This document shows positions 52,662 through 60,358 of a DNA stretch of 64,000 nucleotides, in pieces. This DNA comes from Arthrobacter sp. Leaf69 (GTDB taxonomy: Bacteria; Actinomycetota; Actinomycetes; Actinomycetales; Micrococcaceae). The notes under the pieces were generated by a model. The model saw nothing but the letters and a program-made list of their open reading frames with translations, did not search any database and was not told the origin of the DNA. The stretch is taken from NCBI RefSeq assembly GCF_001422645.1, contig NZ_LMLR01000001.1:853294-917293 (forward strand), written 5' to 3'. Within the stretch, counting starts at the first letter, position 1. Every line of letters starts with the position of its first letter. The position numbers were made by a program, and so were the translations under genes.

Positions 52662-52912
52662 CTAGTCGACCTTCGGCGGCTGGATTTCGCGGCCGTTCTC
52701 GCGCTTGTACACGACCAGGCCCCGAAGGCAGTGAAGCCTCCGAACGGGTTGTTGGCCAGCGTGGCCGGGATGATCTCTGCGTCATCCTCGGCGATCTTCG
52801 TCCAGAGCCCCTCGCCGTTGGTCGCAACCTTGGCGCAGGAGCCGGGAGCGAAGCGCTCCGGCCAGTCCTCCGGCTCCTCACCGGTCGTGATCACGAAGTC
52901 TTCGGGGCTCAA
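52662..52912 (-). pseudogene. Frameshifted small conserved-looking gene
   Basis: From TTG 52912 the frame reads naturally to NNPFGGF near 52735, then turns Arg/Ser-rich. Shifting frame there restores HCLRGLVVYKRENGREIQPP, ending KVD at a TAG (52662-52664). A single missing base near 52732 (TTCCAC read as TTCAC) explains both. The intact protein would be about 83 aa, including SCAKVATNGEGLWTKI. It may be a true pseudogene or a sequencing slip. Family not recognised. Confidence 0.6.
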
Positions 52913-52987
52913 TACAGGGTGGTTACTCAGGCACCTGATGTGTGCGGAGGGGACGCCGGCTCTTCCCGGCAGCCGGCGCCCCTGGCG

Positions 52988-55069
52988 TCAGAAGCGGAAA
53001 GACCAGACGGACGTTCCGGCGAGCCGGTACGTGGACACCGAGGCCTTGGCGGTGAACTTCACAGTCCTGCCGTTGGCTACCGCAAAGGTTCCGGCGGCCG
53101 TCAGTTTGCCGTCCACGTAGTAGGCGACCCCGGGCTGCTTCGGGATTGTGTAGCGGTTGGTGGCGGCGTTCATGGCCGGCTTGACCGGTGTCACTGCCCT
53201 TCGGAAGTCGAGTGTCCAGCTCGAGGTGCCGGCGAGCCGGTAGCCGGGGGCGGCTTTGGCGGTGACGGCAACCCGGCGGCTGTTGCCCTTGAAAGTGCCG
53301 GCAGCCACGGCTTTGCCGTCCACGAGATACGTCACGCCGGTCCGCTTCGGGATGGTGTAGGTTCCGGCTGCCAGGTTGGATGTGGGGGCCGCAGCGGTCA
53401 CCGCCAGGGGTGCCAGATCGTAGGTCCAGGAAGCGGTGCCGGTGAGGATGTAGCCGGTGGCGGCCTGCGCCGTGATGATAACTTTCGTGGAGCTGGGGTA
53501 GGTGCCGGCCGCTTTCGCGGCACCGTTGACGAAGTAGCGGACGCCGGTGCGGGCCGGAACGGTGTAGGTCGCCCGGTCCCGGTTGAAGGCTGGGACGGCC
53601 GGGGTGACCTTGATAGCAGGCTGGGTGTAGTCGTATGACCAGGAGGTTGCCCCGGCTTCGAGCCGGAAGCCGGGCTTGGCGGCGGCAGTGACAACGACTT
53701 TTCCGGTGCCGGTGTAGCGCCCCGGAGCTACAGCTTTGCCGTTCAGGAAATACTGGACGCCTTGGCGGTCAGGGATCAGGAACAGGTTGCTGTAGTCCAC
53801 GAAGAGCGGACCGGCCGCGGAGACGGTTTCGAGGCCCGGGTGGAGCACCCACTGGGACGTGCCGGTGAGCGTGTAGCCGTTGGTGGCCCGGGCGGAAACA
53901 GTGACGTCGACGGAGCTCTTGTAGGTGCCGGCGGGAACCGGCTTGTAGTCGATGAGGAACTCCACGCCGGGCCGCGCCGGTATCGTGTACGTTCCGGCTG
54001 CCTTGTTGGCGGTCGGGGCGGCCTGCACGGTGATGTTGACCAGGGGGACGGTGACGCTCCAGCTCGAGAGACCGGTCAGCGTGTGCCCGCTGAAGGCCCG
54101 GGCCTCGACCTTGGCAGTGTCATGGAAGGAATGGACGCCGGCCGGGACAGCGACGCCGTTGAGCAGGTACTGCACACCGGTGGTGGACGGGATGGTGACG
54201 GTCCGGGCGGTTTTGTCGAACACCGGCGCGCGGGGCGTGACCGGGGCGGACTCGAAGGTCCGGCTCCAGTACGACACGGTGTTGCTCAACCGGTACCCCG
54301 GTTTCGCCGTTGCGACGATGGCGTTGTATCCGGTGACGGCAGGGTAGGTGCCCGGGGCCTTCACGCTCTGGTCGTCGCCGGAGTAGAGCCGATACTCGAC
54401 CCCGGAAGCGTTCGGAATCGTGTACGTGCGCTTCGCCGTATCCCAGGCAGGCTCGGGGGCGTTGACGATGACGACACTGCCTGCGCCGAGCTCGGGCAGG
54501 CCGTTGAAGAAGTCCCGCGGGCTGTTGTAGGACCCCGGGGGCACGACGCCGTCCTGGTAGCGGAAGTGGTTGGCGGTTGCGTAAATGCGGCCGTCCACGG
54601 AGCTGATGCCGATGCCCATGTACTGGTCGTCCGGGCGGGACATGTTTGCGTTGTGGCCCGGAGAGTTGATCCACAAGTTAACGAACCGCTGCCCGCTGGG
54701 GGCGTAGGTGTACCAGGCGATGTTCTCCGACGCCGACGTCCAGCCCTCAGGGGCGCCCGTGACGTAGTCGCCGTTGTGCGCGAACAGGCCGGTCGCCGCC
54801 ATCTCATCGCTCCACTTCTGGGAGACGGTGGCGATGTTCACGTTGAATTTGAGCGGCTTCAGCCCCTTGGTCGCGCGGAAAGCGTTGATCCTGTCGAAGG
54901 TGTCAATGAGAACCTGCCGATTGCTCTCCTGGAACAGGCCAAGGGAGTCCGTCGATGTTGACTGTGTGGCCACGGGCACCGCAGCGGGCGCCGACGAGGC
55001 TCCGCAGATCGGGCCGGCCACCAGTGCTGCCGTGAGCAGCGATGCTCCTAGCGCTTTGCTGATTTTCAA
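52988..55069 (-). CDS. Secreted CAP-domain (SCP/PR1-like) protein with seven repeats
   Basis: A 693-aa exported protein. The TTG start (55069) is chosen for GGGGGAAAA directly upstream and for the signal peptide that follows (LGASLLTAALVAGPICG). A CAP domain spans about residues 50-185: INAFRATKGLKPLKFN, ENIAWYTYAPSGQ, NLWINSPGHNANMSRP. Seven repeats of 62-80 residues follow, each with YTIP, GVxYLVDGKAVAAGTF and LAGTSSWT-like blocks. The frame is open upstream for 290 codons but without a signal or ribosome site. A cell-wall or extracellular role is inferred. Confidence 0.82.
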   Translation of the reverse strand: MKISKALGASLLTAALVAGPICGASSAPAAVPVATQSTSTDSLGLFQESNRQVLIDTFDRINAFRATKGLKPLKFNVNIATVSQKWSDEMAATGLFAHNGDYVTGAPEGWTSASENIAWYTYAPSGQRFVNLWINSPGHNANMSRPDDQYMGIGISSVDGRIYATANHFRYQDGVVPPGSYNSPRDFFNGLPELGAGSVVIVNAPEPAWDTAKRTYTIPNASGVEYRLYSGDDQSVKAPGTYPAVTGYNAIVATAKPGYRLSNTVSYWSRTFESAPVTPRAPVFDKTARTVTIPSTTGVQYLLNGVAVPAGVHSFHDTAKVEARAFSGHTLTGLSSWSVTVPLVNITVQAAPTANKAAGTYTIPARPGVEFLIDYKPVPAGTYKSSVDVTVSARATNGYTLTGTSQWVLHPGLETVSAAGPLFVDYSNLFLIPDRQGVQYFLNGKAVAPGRYTGTGKVVVTAAAKPGFRLEAGATSWSYDYTQPAIKVTPAVPAFNRDRATYTVPARTGVRYFVNGAAKAAGTYPSSTKVIITAQAATGYILTGTASWTYDLAPLAVTAAAPTSNLAAGTYTIPKRTGVTYLVDGKAVAAGTFKGNSRRVAVTAKAAPGYRLAGTSSWTLDFRRAVTPVKPAMNAATNRYTIPKQPGVAYYVDGKLTAAGTFAVANGRTVKFTAKASVSTYRLAGTSVWSFRF

Positions 55070-55234
55070 TTTTCCCCCAGAGATTCGTGCCGGACGAGCA
55101 GGTGTCCGGTCCAGACAGGATCCTACGTTGCCGCAGGTCAGGCAGGTAAGCGGCCTGCCGGCAGCCATGCGCAGGCTTCGGGGCCGTCGGACCCGGCGGG
55201 CATCGTCCGAGCCGCCGCCGCACACATGGCCCCC

Positions 55235-55606
55235 ATGCCCAAGAAACCGAAAACACCAGCCCCTATCCGGCCCGATCTCATCGAGCCTCTCGCCGAAATC
55301 CTCCGCGGCCGCGGCCTTGACGTACGCCAATGGCCCGCCGACGAGGCGGCCGCCTACCGTGACAATGGCGGCTTCCAGGAGGGCGTCGCTGCCATCCAAC
55401 AGGTCAAGATGTCCAAGTCCGCAGCAGCGATCGAGAAGACCTTCGAGGAGGTCGTCCGTGCCGTCGAACTCAAGGCCTACCTCGAGGGCGTCTCCGCCGC
55501 GGGCATAATGAAACCGGGCCGCCGTTGGACGACCCGGTGTTCTCTTCGTGGGCGAGGTATCAGCTCCACAGCAGCCGCAGAAAGTCCCATAACAGGCAGG
55601 AGTTGA
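55235..55606 (+). CDS. Hypothetical protein, possibly with altered C terminus
   Basis: A 123-aa ORF. The first 90 residues look genuine: basic start PKKPKTPAPIRPDLIEPL, then amphipathic helices ending VELKAYLEGVSAAGIM. After that composition turns to Arg/Ser/Thr, and the DNA contains a CCGGG/CCCGG hairpin (55514-55537) followed by TGTTCTCTT that looks like a terminator. The original gene may have ended near 55508. It is divergent from the CAP-domain gene. No family recognised. Confidence 0.5.
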   Translation: MPKKPKTPAPIRPDLIEPLAEILRGRGLDVRQWPADEAAAYRDNGGFQEGVAAIQQVKMSKSAAAIEKTFEEVVRAVELKAYLEGVSAAGIMKPGRRWTTRCSLRGRGISSTAAAESPITGRS

Positions 55607-56091
55607 AGCCTGGTCCAATCTTCGATTCGGTGCATCCGGCCCCAGTGTGAAAGGCCGGTCGATGACGTAAACGTCCGCTCTCAATCTCATGTGTACGGCC
55701 CCGAACATCTCTCTCTGTCTCTCCGCGGGCCGTGGAGTCCATGCGGCGAGGAGTCTGTTGGGTCGCCGACCCACCGGGCTCAGACGTTGCCGTTGGCCAG
55801 AATGGCCGCCAGCGCTCGACCTGGGTCTCCGTGAGATGGCTGAGAACGAAGCGGCAGTGTCACTGCCGGCCCCTCGGTCGTGGAACACTACTGGCCAGCT
55901 GGCTGGCCGTTCTGACCGGCAGTACGCGGCCGAAGACCCAGCCATTGCCCCAGAGAAAAGAAATGCGGGTAAAGACGCCTGAGTTCCCGCCTGACATGCG
56001 CCTACGCATGAATAATGGCGAGGGGGCGGTGAGTTGTGGGCTGGTCCTCATGCATTGACGGACAGACACTCGCCTAGAAGAAAGCTGGACC
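55607..56091. other. Intergenic stretch without recognisable gene
   Basis: No ORF here has convincing composition, start or similarity on either strand. The last 40 bases hold the promoter region of the ABC transporter operon (TTGACG near 56054, CTAGAA near 56072, GAAGAAAG before the ATG). The rest looks like decayed sequence. Confidence 0.6.
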
Positions 56092-57021
56092 ATGATCGAG
56101 GCATACGGCCTTACCAAGACCTACGGGAAGCGCACCGCCGTGGACGGCGTAACGTTCACCGTCCAGCCCGGGCAGGTCACCGGATTCCTGGGACCGAACG
56201 GCGCCGGCAAATCCACCACCATGCGCCTGATCCTGGGCCTGGACCGGCCAACCTCCGGCCGGGTGCTGGTCAACGGCCGCCCGTACGTGGAGCACGCGGC
56301 GCCGCTGAGAGAAGTCGGTGCCCTCCTGGACGCCAAGGCGCTTCACCCGGCCCGCAGCGCCGTCAAGCACCTGTCTGTCCTGGCCGCCACGCACGGCATC
56401 AGCCGCAACCGCGTAGATGAAGTCATGGCCATGACCGGAATTACGGAAATCGCCCGGAAGCGGATCAAGGGCTTCTCCCTTGGCATGGGCCAGCGTCTCG
56501 GCATCGCCGCCGCGCTGCTGGGTGATCCCAGAACCGTCATCTTCGACGAGCCGGTGAACGGGCTCGACCCCGAAGGCGTCCAGTGGGTCCGCAATCTGTC
56601 ACGTCACCTCGCCTCCGAGGGCAGGGCAGTGTTCCTGTCCTCGCATCTGATGAGTGAGATGGCGCAGACCGCTGACCACCTGATCGTCATCGGCCGGGGC
56701 CGGATCATCGCCGATGCTCCCGTTGCCGAGATCCTCGCCCAAGGGCGGGACAGGTCACTGGTCCGCAGCGACCAGCTGGATGAGCTGCGGGCTGGCCTGG
56801 CCGCCGGCGGGATCGCGTTCCGTGAACTGGAACCTGGCCTGTTGGAAGTCTCCGGGGCCGAGCCCCGGAAGATCGCCTGGATCGCCCGTGAGCACGATGC
56901 GTTGATCCATGAGCTGACACCGGTCCGGGCTTCGCTCGAAGAGGCGTACATGGAACTGACCCGAGATGAAGTTGAATACCGTTCCGCCGCGCTGGCCGGG
57001 GCAGGAGAGGGAACCCGATGA
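56092..57021 (+). CDS. ABC transporter ATP-binding protein (BcrA-like)
   Basis: A 309-aa ATPase with Walker A GPNGAGKST (residues 35-43), signature SLGMGQR near 139 and Walker B VIFDEPVNGLDP near 158, then a C-terminal region of about 90 residues typical of BcrA-type exporters. It overlaps the next gene's start by 4 nt. The pair is similar to bacitracin/lantibiotic-immunity style transporters. No two-component system or precursor peptide is seen beside it. Confidence 0.9.
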   Translation: MIEAYGLTKTYGKRTAVDGVTFTVQPGQVTGFLGPNGAGKSTTMRLILGLDRPTSGRVLVNGRPYVEHAAPLREVGALLDAKALHPARSAVKHLSVLAATHGISRNRVDEVMAMTGITEIARKRIKGFSLGMGQRLGIAAALLGDPRTVIFDEPVNGLDPEGVQWVRNLSRHLASEGRAVFLSSHLMSEMAQTADHLIVIGRGRIIADAPVAEILAQGRDRSLVRSDQLDELRAGLAAGGIAFRELEPGLLEVSGAEPRKIAWIAREHDALIHELTPVRASLEEAYMELTRDEVEYRSAALAGAGEGTR

Positions 57022-57902
57022 CCACCACTGCACCCGCCAGTCGCCGTGGCGCGGCAGCCGCCCGTCAGGACGGCGGAAAAGGGTTGACCTTCCTCAGAGC
57101 CGTGCACGCCGAATGGCTCAAGCTGACTTCGCTGCGCTCAAGCTACATCATCCTCACCATCTCCCTTGTCTGCATGGTCGGGGTCGGTTTGCTCAGCACG
57201 TTCGCCTTGACCGCCATGGTTTCCGGCTTTATTGCCATCGACGCCGAGCAGGGTGGAGCCGGACAGCAGAGCCTCGTGGATGAGTTCGGGATCATGGCCC
57301 GGGAGGTCCCTGCCGCCGGGACCGTCATTGCCCAGTTCCTGGTTGCCTCCCTGGCCGTCATGCAGATCGGTTCCGAATACGGTACCCGCATGATCACCAC
57401 GACCCTCATTGCGGTGCCCCGGCGGATCACCGCAGTGCTGGCCAAGACACTCGTCATCGCCGGAAGCGCTTTCGCCGTCGGCGTGGTCGGGGCCCTCATC
57501 TCGTACGCGGTGGCCCAGCCGCTCCTGGAACCGCACGGCCTGAACTACCCGCTCATCGCAGACGGGGTCATCCGAGGCATCATCAGCGCTGGCGCCTACC
57601 TCGCTCTGATCGCCGTCTTGGGCCTGAGCATCGGGGCGCTGCTTCGCAACAGCGCCGGTGGCATCGTCACCATCCTGGGCATTCTCACCATCCTTCCGAT
57701 CCTCGTTGCCATCCTCTCCGGACTGAACGACTCTTTCAAAGACCTCGGGCTCTTCCTGCCCACCTCCGCGGGCATGGACATGGTCGCGATACGCACTGCC
57801 CAGGACCATCTGACCCAAGTCCAGGGTGGCCTCGTCGTCCTCGCCTGGGCTGCGGTGGCCCTGGCCGGCGCGCTAGTGACCGTGAAGCGCCGGGATGCCT
57901 GA
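57018..57902 (+). CDS. ABC transporter permease (ABC-2 type)
   Basis: A 294-aa membrane protein with six predicted helices. RAVHAEWLKLTSLRSSYIILT near residue 32 is the usual start of BcrB-like permeases, and EYGTRMITTTLIAVPRR near 120 is the conserved cytoplasmic loop. ATG 57018 overlaps the ATPase stop (ATGA). It exports an unknown substrate with the ATPase. No terminator is evident after it. Confidence 0.88.
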   Translation: MTTTAPASRRGAAAARQDGGKGLTFLRAVHAEWLKLTSLRSSYIILTISLVCMVGVGLLSTFALTAMVSGFIAIDAEQGGAGQQSLVDEFGIMAREVPAAGTVIAQFLVASLAVMQIGSEYGTRMITTTLIAVPRRITAVLAKTLVIAGSAFAVGVVGALISYAVAQPLLEPHGLNYPLIADGVIRGIISAGAYLALIAVLGLSIGALLRNSAGGIVTILGILTILPILVAILSGLNDSFKDLGLFLPTSAGMDMVAIRTAQDHLTQVQGGLVVLAWAAVALAGALVTVKRRDA

Positions 57903-57956
57903 TCTCCGGCGCCAGGGATAAGGCAGGGAGACCGCCGCGGGGCGCCCGCTATTCAG

Positions 57957-58110
57957 TTATGCGCAGCCTGCCTTGGCCGGTGCCGTCGGTCGCATGGCCT
58001 CCACGTCAAGCTCGAGGGCCAGCTTCTCGTGGGTAGTAAGCGGCCGCACCGCGCGCTCGAACAGCTCCACACCGGCGCCCCAGCTATCACAGCTGATGAC
58101 CCGAAAACCG
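57957..58110 (-). pseudogene. Possible gene remnant
   Basis: One minus-strand frame reads coding-like residues WGAGVELFERAVRPLTTHEK and continues LALELDVEAM, ending at a TAA (57957-57959). There is no suitable start upstream; the frame is +1 relative to the small gene that ends at 58138, so it may be a frameshifted extension of that gene. Low confidence. Confidence 0.25.
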
Positions 58111-58137
58111 GTTCTAACCTGCGCAAAACCCCACCCC

Positions 58138-58359
58138 CTAAGAGTCGATGACCACGGCCGGATGCAGCCCGCCGCCGGGCAGGAACTGGAACCCCGGACA
58201 GAAAGTCCCGTCTCCGACTAAGACGCGCACCAGGCGGCGCATTACCGGTTCGGGATCCGCCGTGAGCAGCTCAATTCTGGCGCGGACCTGCTCCAGGGAC
58301 GGCAGGGTGAACTCAGCCTCCAGTCCGGCCCAGAACTCCTCAGGAATCTCTTCGTACAC
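58138..58359 (-). CDS. Small hypothetical protein
   Basis: A 73-aa acidic protein starting at GTG 58359 (YEEIPEEFWAGLEAEF) with LPSLEQVRARIELLTADPEP in the middle and LPGGGLHPAVVIDS at the end. The amphipathic, GC3-biased composition looks coding. No ribosome site is clear. It lies just inside a hairpin terminator (58384-58428) of the neighbouring pseudogene. Function unknown. Confidence 0.45.
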   Translation of the reverse strand: MYEEIPEEFWAGLEAEFTLPSLEQVRARIELLTADPEPVMRRLVRVLVGDGTFCPGFQFLPGGGLHPAVVIDS

Positions 58360-58383
58360 CGGATGACCGTGCCCCGGGCATGA

Positions 58384-58428
58384 GAAAGGGCCAATTGCGC
58401 AACAGGCCGTTGCACAATTGGCCCTTTC
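58384..58428 (-). terminator. Strong intrinsic terminator
   Basis: AAAGGGCCAATTG-GCAAC and GTTGC-CAATTGGCCCTTT pair over 18 bp with one mismatch around a 5-nt loop. It follows the stop of the decayed secreted-protein gene (58437) on the minus strand. Confidence 0.85.
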
Positions 58429-58436
58429 CGGACGGG

Positions 58437-58906
58437 TCAGCGGATGAAGACCCCCGGCCGGGCATCTCCGTCGGCCAGGAAGAGCCGGGGACCTTCACCT
58501 TCGCGACGGCCATGATCACCGACCCCTTGTCTGCGGCCGTCAGCTTGTAGGTCGCCGCGGTCGCTCCCCTGATGGGCATGTAATTGCGGAACCAGGTGTA
58601 CGTTGCCGCCTTGGGGGCCGCCTTCCAGGTCGCGGTCAGAACTGACCCGACCACGGCGTTGCCGGTGACGACCGGCATGGAGGCTGCGGGCCGGGTGGGC
58701 AGAACGGCCGCGCCTGAGGTTTGGGCCTCCATGATGGTGTCGGCGTAGCCCTTCAGTGAACCGGTGAGAATTACCGTCACCCGGGAGCCGAGGTCTGCCG
58801 GCGTGAGCGTGTAGATCCCAGTAAGCCAGTCCGGTGAAGGCGTCCACGTGTTCGTCAAGGCTCCCGAAGGGCCTGGCCGAAAGATCCGCGACGGCGAGCG
58901 TTGCAT
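58437..58906 (-). pseudogene. Fragment of secreted repeat-domain protein
   Basis: The frame encodes TWTPSPDWLTGIYTLTPADL, then VVTGNAVVGSVLTATWKAAP and ATYKLTAADKGSV: the Ig-like repeat common at the C terminus of Arthrobacter exported enzymes. The N-terminal domains and signal peptide are absent, and the last 17 codons (LFLADGDARPGVFIR, stop 58437-58439) are in a different frame. A terminator is retained. It is best read as the 3' remnant of a large exported protein. Confidence 0.6.
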
Positions 58907-59172
58907 TGAGTTCTATTCGTCCGGCCGCTACATCTCGGTGACGGGAAACAACGTGAACCTTTAGGAGCTTCATGCACTGCTTGCCTGGCAGTGCTTTTGA
59001 CCGTCAAAGCATTTTCCGTCGCCATCGTGGCTGGTTGGGTCCCCATTTAGGAGTCCAGTGCTGCTTGCGAGAGTTTCGTGTCCGAGAAAGCTCTTGACGA
59101 CGCTCTTGGCGCGGACAGTTAATCAATAACCTTTACAACGGTCTCAGTCTTGCAGTAGCAGGAGGCTGGACC

Positions 59173-59934
59173 GTGTTCATCATTCGACGCATCATCGTGG
59201 GTATGTTGGCGGTTGTTCTCACGCTCGCGCCCATGGTCACCGCATCAGCGGCTGGCAATTCAACCTACGGGCCCATGACCGCACCAAACCGCGTGGGTCA
59301 GCCCGCGTGGTACACATCCTCGCAGTGGAACGGAATGAGGCCCGCGCAGTACGGGACGACCGACTGGTGGATCACCGGCGCACCCGCTGACGCGACGCCT
59401 GACCTCAAGCGCCGCAGTGAGATCAAGGTCGGAGCGTCGCAGGCGGCTGCGACGCTGTCTGCGCCCGGGAAGAAGACGCAGTGGAAGGGCTGGCTCAAGC
59501 CGGTCCTTGGCCCTGCGAAGAACGACGGGAGGTCATGGCACTCCCTGGTCCAGCTGCACGGTCCCGACAAGGATGGTGGTTGGCGCTACGCCCAGGTCGC
59601 GCTCCGCGTGGAGAACGGATACTGGCGCCTGTGGGGCGACGACGGCTCCAATGTCAAAGCATGGAGCATTCCGCTCATGCCGTACGTGGACGGCTACGCA
59701 ACGTACGCGATGGTGACGTACCGTGCTGGCCCAGTGCAGTCCCTTGCGTGCGTCAGCCTCGACCCTGCGGGCGTTGAGGTCGGCAAGCAGACGTGGTGTC
59801 ACGACGCCGAAGCGTGGGACTCCCAGTGGGTCGTCTGGCACAGCGGGCTCTACCGCGGATCGGGTAGCAGCACGCTCCAGCCGACGTACGAGCAGCGCGT
59901 CTATATCAAGGAACCGGTGGTTACCATCTACTGA
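59173..59934 (+). CDS. Secreted protein of unknown function
   Basis: A 253-aa protein with a clear signal peptide (FIIRRIIVGMLAVVLTLAPM, cleavage after ASA near residue 26). The mature part is Trp- and Gly-rich, with SWHSLVQLHGPDKDGGWRYA near 117 and WRLWGDDGSN near 154, reminiscent of concanavalin-like lectin/lyase folds; heparin-lyase-like similarity is possible but unproven. GTG 59173 has AGGAGG seven bases upstream. In the first 33 codons only about 70 percent of third positions are G or C, lower than neighbours, hinting at recent acquisition. Confidence 0.7.
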   Translation: MFIIRRIIVGMLAVVLTLAPMVTASAAGNSTYGPMTAPNRVGQPAWYTSSQWNGMRPAQYGTTDWWITGAPADATPDLKRRSEIKVGASQAAATLSAPGKKTQWKGWLKPVLGPAKNDGRSWHSLVQLHGPDKDGGWRYAQVALRVENGYWRLWGDDGSNVKAWSIPLMPYVDGYATYAMVTYRAGPVQSLACVSLDPAGVEVGKQTWCHDAEAWDSQWVVWHSGLYRGSGSSTLQPTYEQRVYIKEPVVTIY

Positions 59935-59936
59935 CC

Positions 59937-60072
59937 TCAGTCCGAGGCGGCCAGGGCATCGTCCGCCGGCGTAGGTCTCGGCTTCGTCCCGGGTGACGGT
60001 ATCGGCTGCATCGGCCAGTTGAACCAGCGCGTCATCCTGGTCCAATAATGCCCACGTTGGGCAATCGTTCAT
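59937..60072 (-). pseudogene. Possible short gene remnant
   Basis: Minus-strand frame starts with MNDCPTWALLDQDDALVQLA and continues ADTVTRDEAET; in another frame it ends ADDALAASD at a TGA (59937-59939). A frameshift in a small, acidic, former protein would explain this. No family recognised. Confidence 0.25.
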
Positions 60073-60113
60073 ACGGCGACTAAACGACGAGTAGGCCTGT
60101 TCTTAGGCAAACA

Positions 60114-60160
60114 AAAAACCGCTCCAACACCCGACTTTCGCCGGTGGTGGAGCGGTTTTT
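60114..60160 (-). terminator. Terminator downstream of tRNA-Lys
   Basis: AAAAACCGCTCCA and TGGAGCGGTTTTT pair perfectly, with CACC/GGTG nearer the loop, just beyond the tRNA 3' end. Confidence 0.88.
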
Positions 60161-60165
60161 CTTGG

Positions 60166-60241
60166 TGGTGCACCCCCCGGGACTCGAACCCGGAACCCAT
60201 TGATTAAGAGTCAATTGCTCTGCCAGTTGAGCTAGAGGTGC
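60166..60241 (-). tRNA. tRNA-Lys (CUU anticodon)
   Basis: Minus-strand cloverleaf: acceptor GCACCTC/GGGGTGC, D-arm AGCTCAACTGGCAGAGC, anticodon stem ATTGA/TCAAT with loop CTCTTAA (anticodon CTT), T-arm CCGGGTTCGAGTCCCGG. Discriminator A, and CCA appears to be encoded. A terminator follows. Confidence 0.95.
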
Positions 60242-60358
60242 ATCTGTTGTTTTCGTTCTTCGCGGTCTTTTTGTTCCCGCGTTGTTCTCCGCAACGACAT
60301 GAAACTCTACACGAGTTTGGGCGGAGTGTGAAATCGGGCCGGGCGCCCGCCCTGGGGG

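Noticed and set aside
52988..55945. 985-aa version of the CAP protein reading frame
   Set aside because: The upstream 290 codons have no secretory signal, overlap a divergent ORF and lack a ribosome site; the TTG at 55069 with GGGGGAAAA and a signal peptide is far better.
55733..56000. Possible transposase remnant on the minus strand
   Set aside because: A few helix-like residues were seen, but no catalytic motif, inverted repeats or consistent frame.
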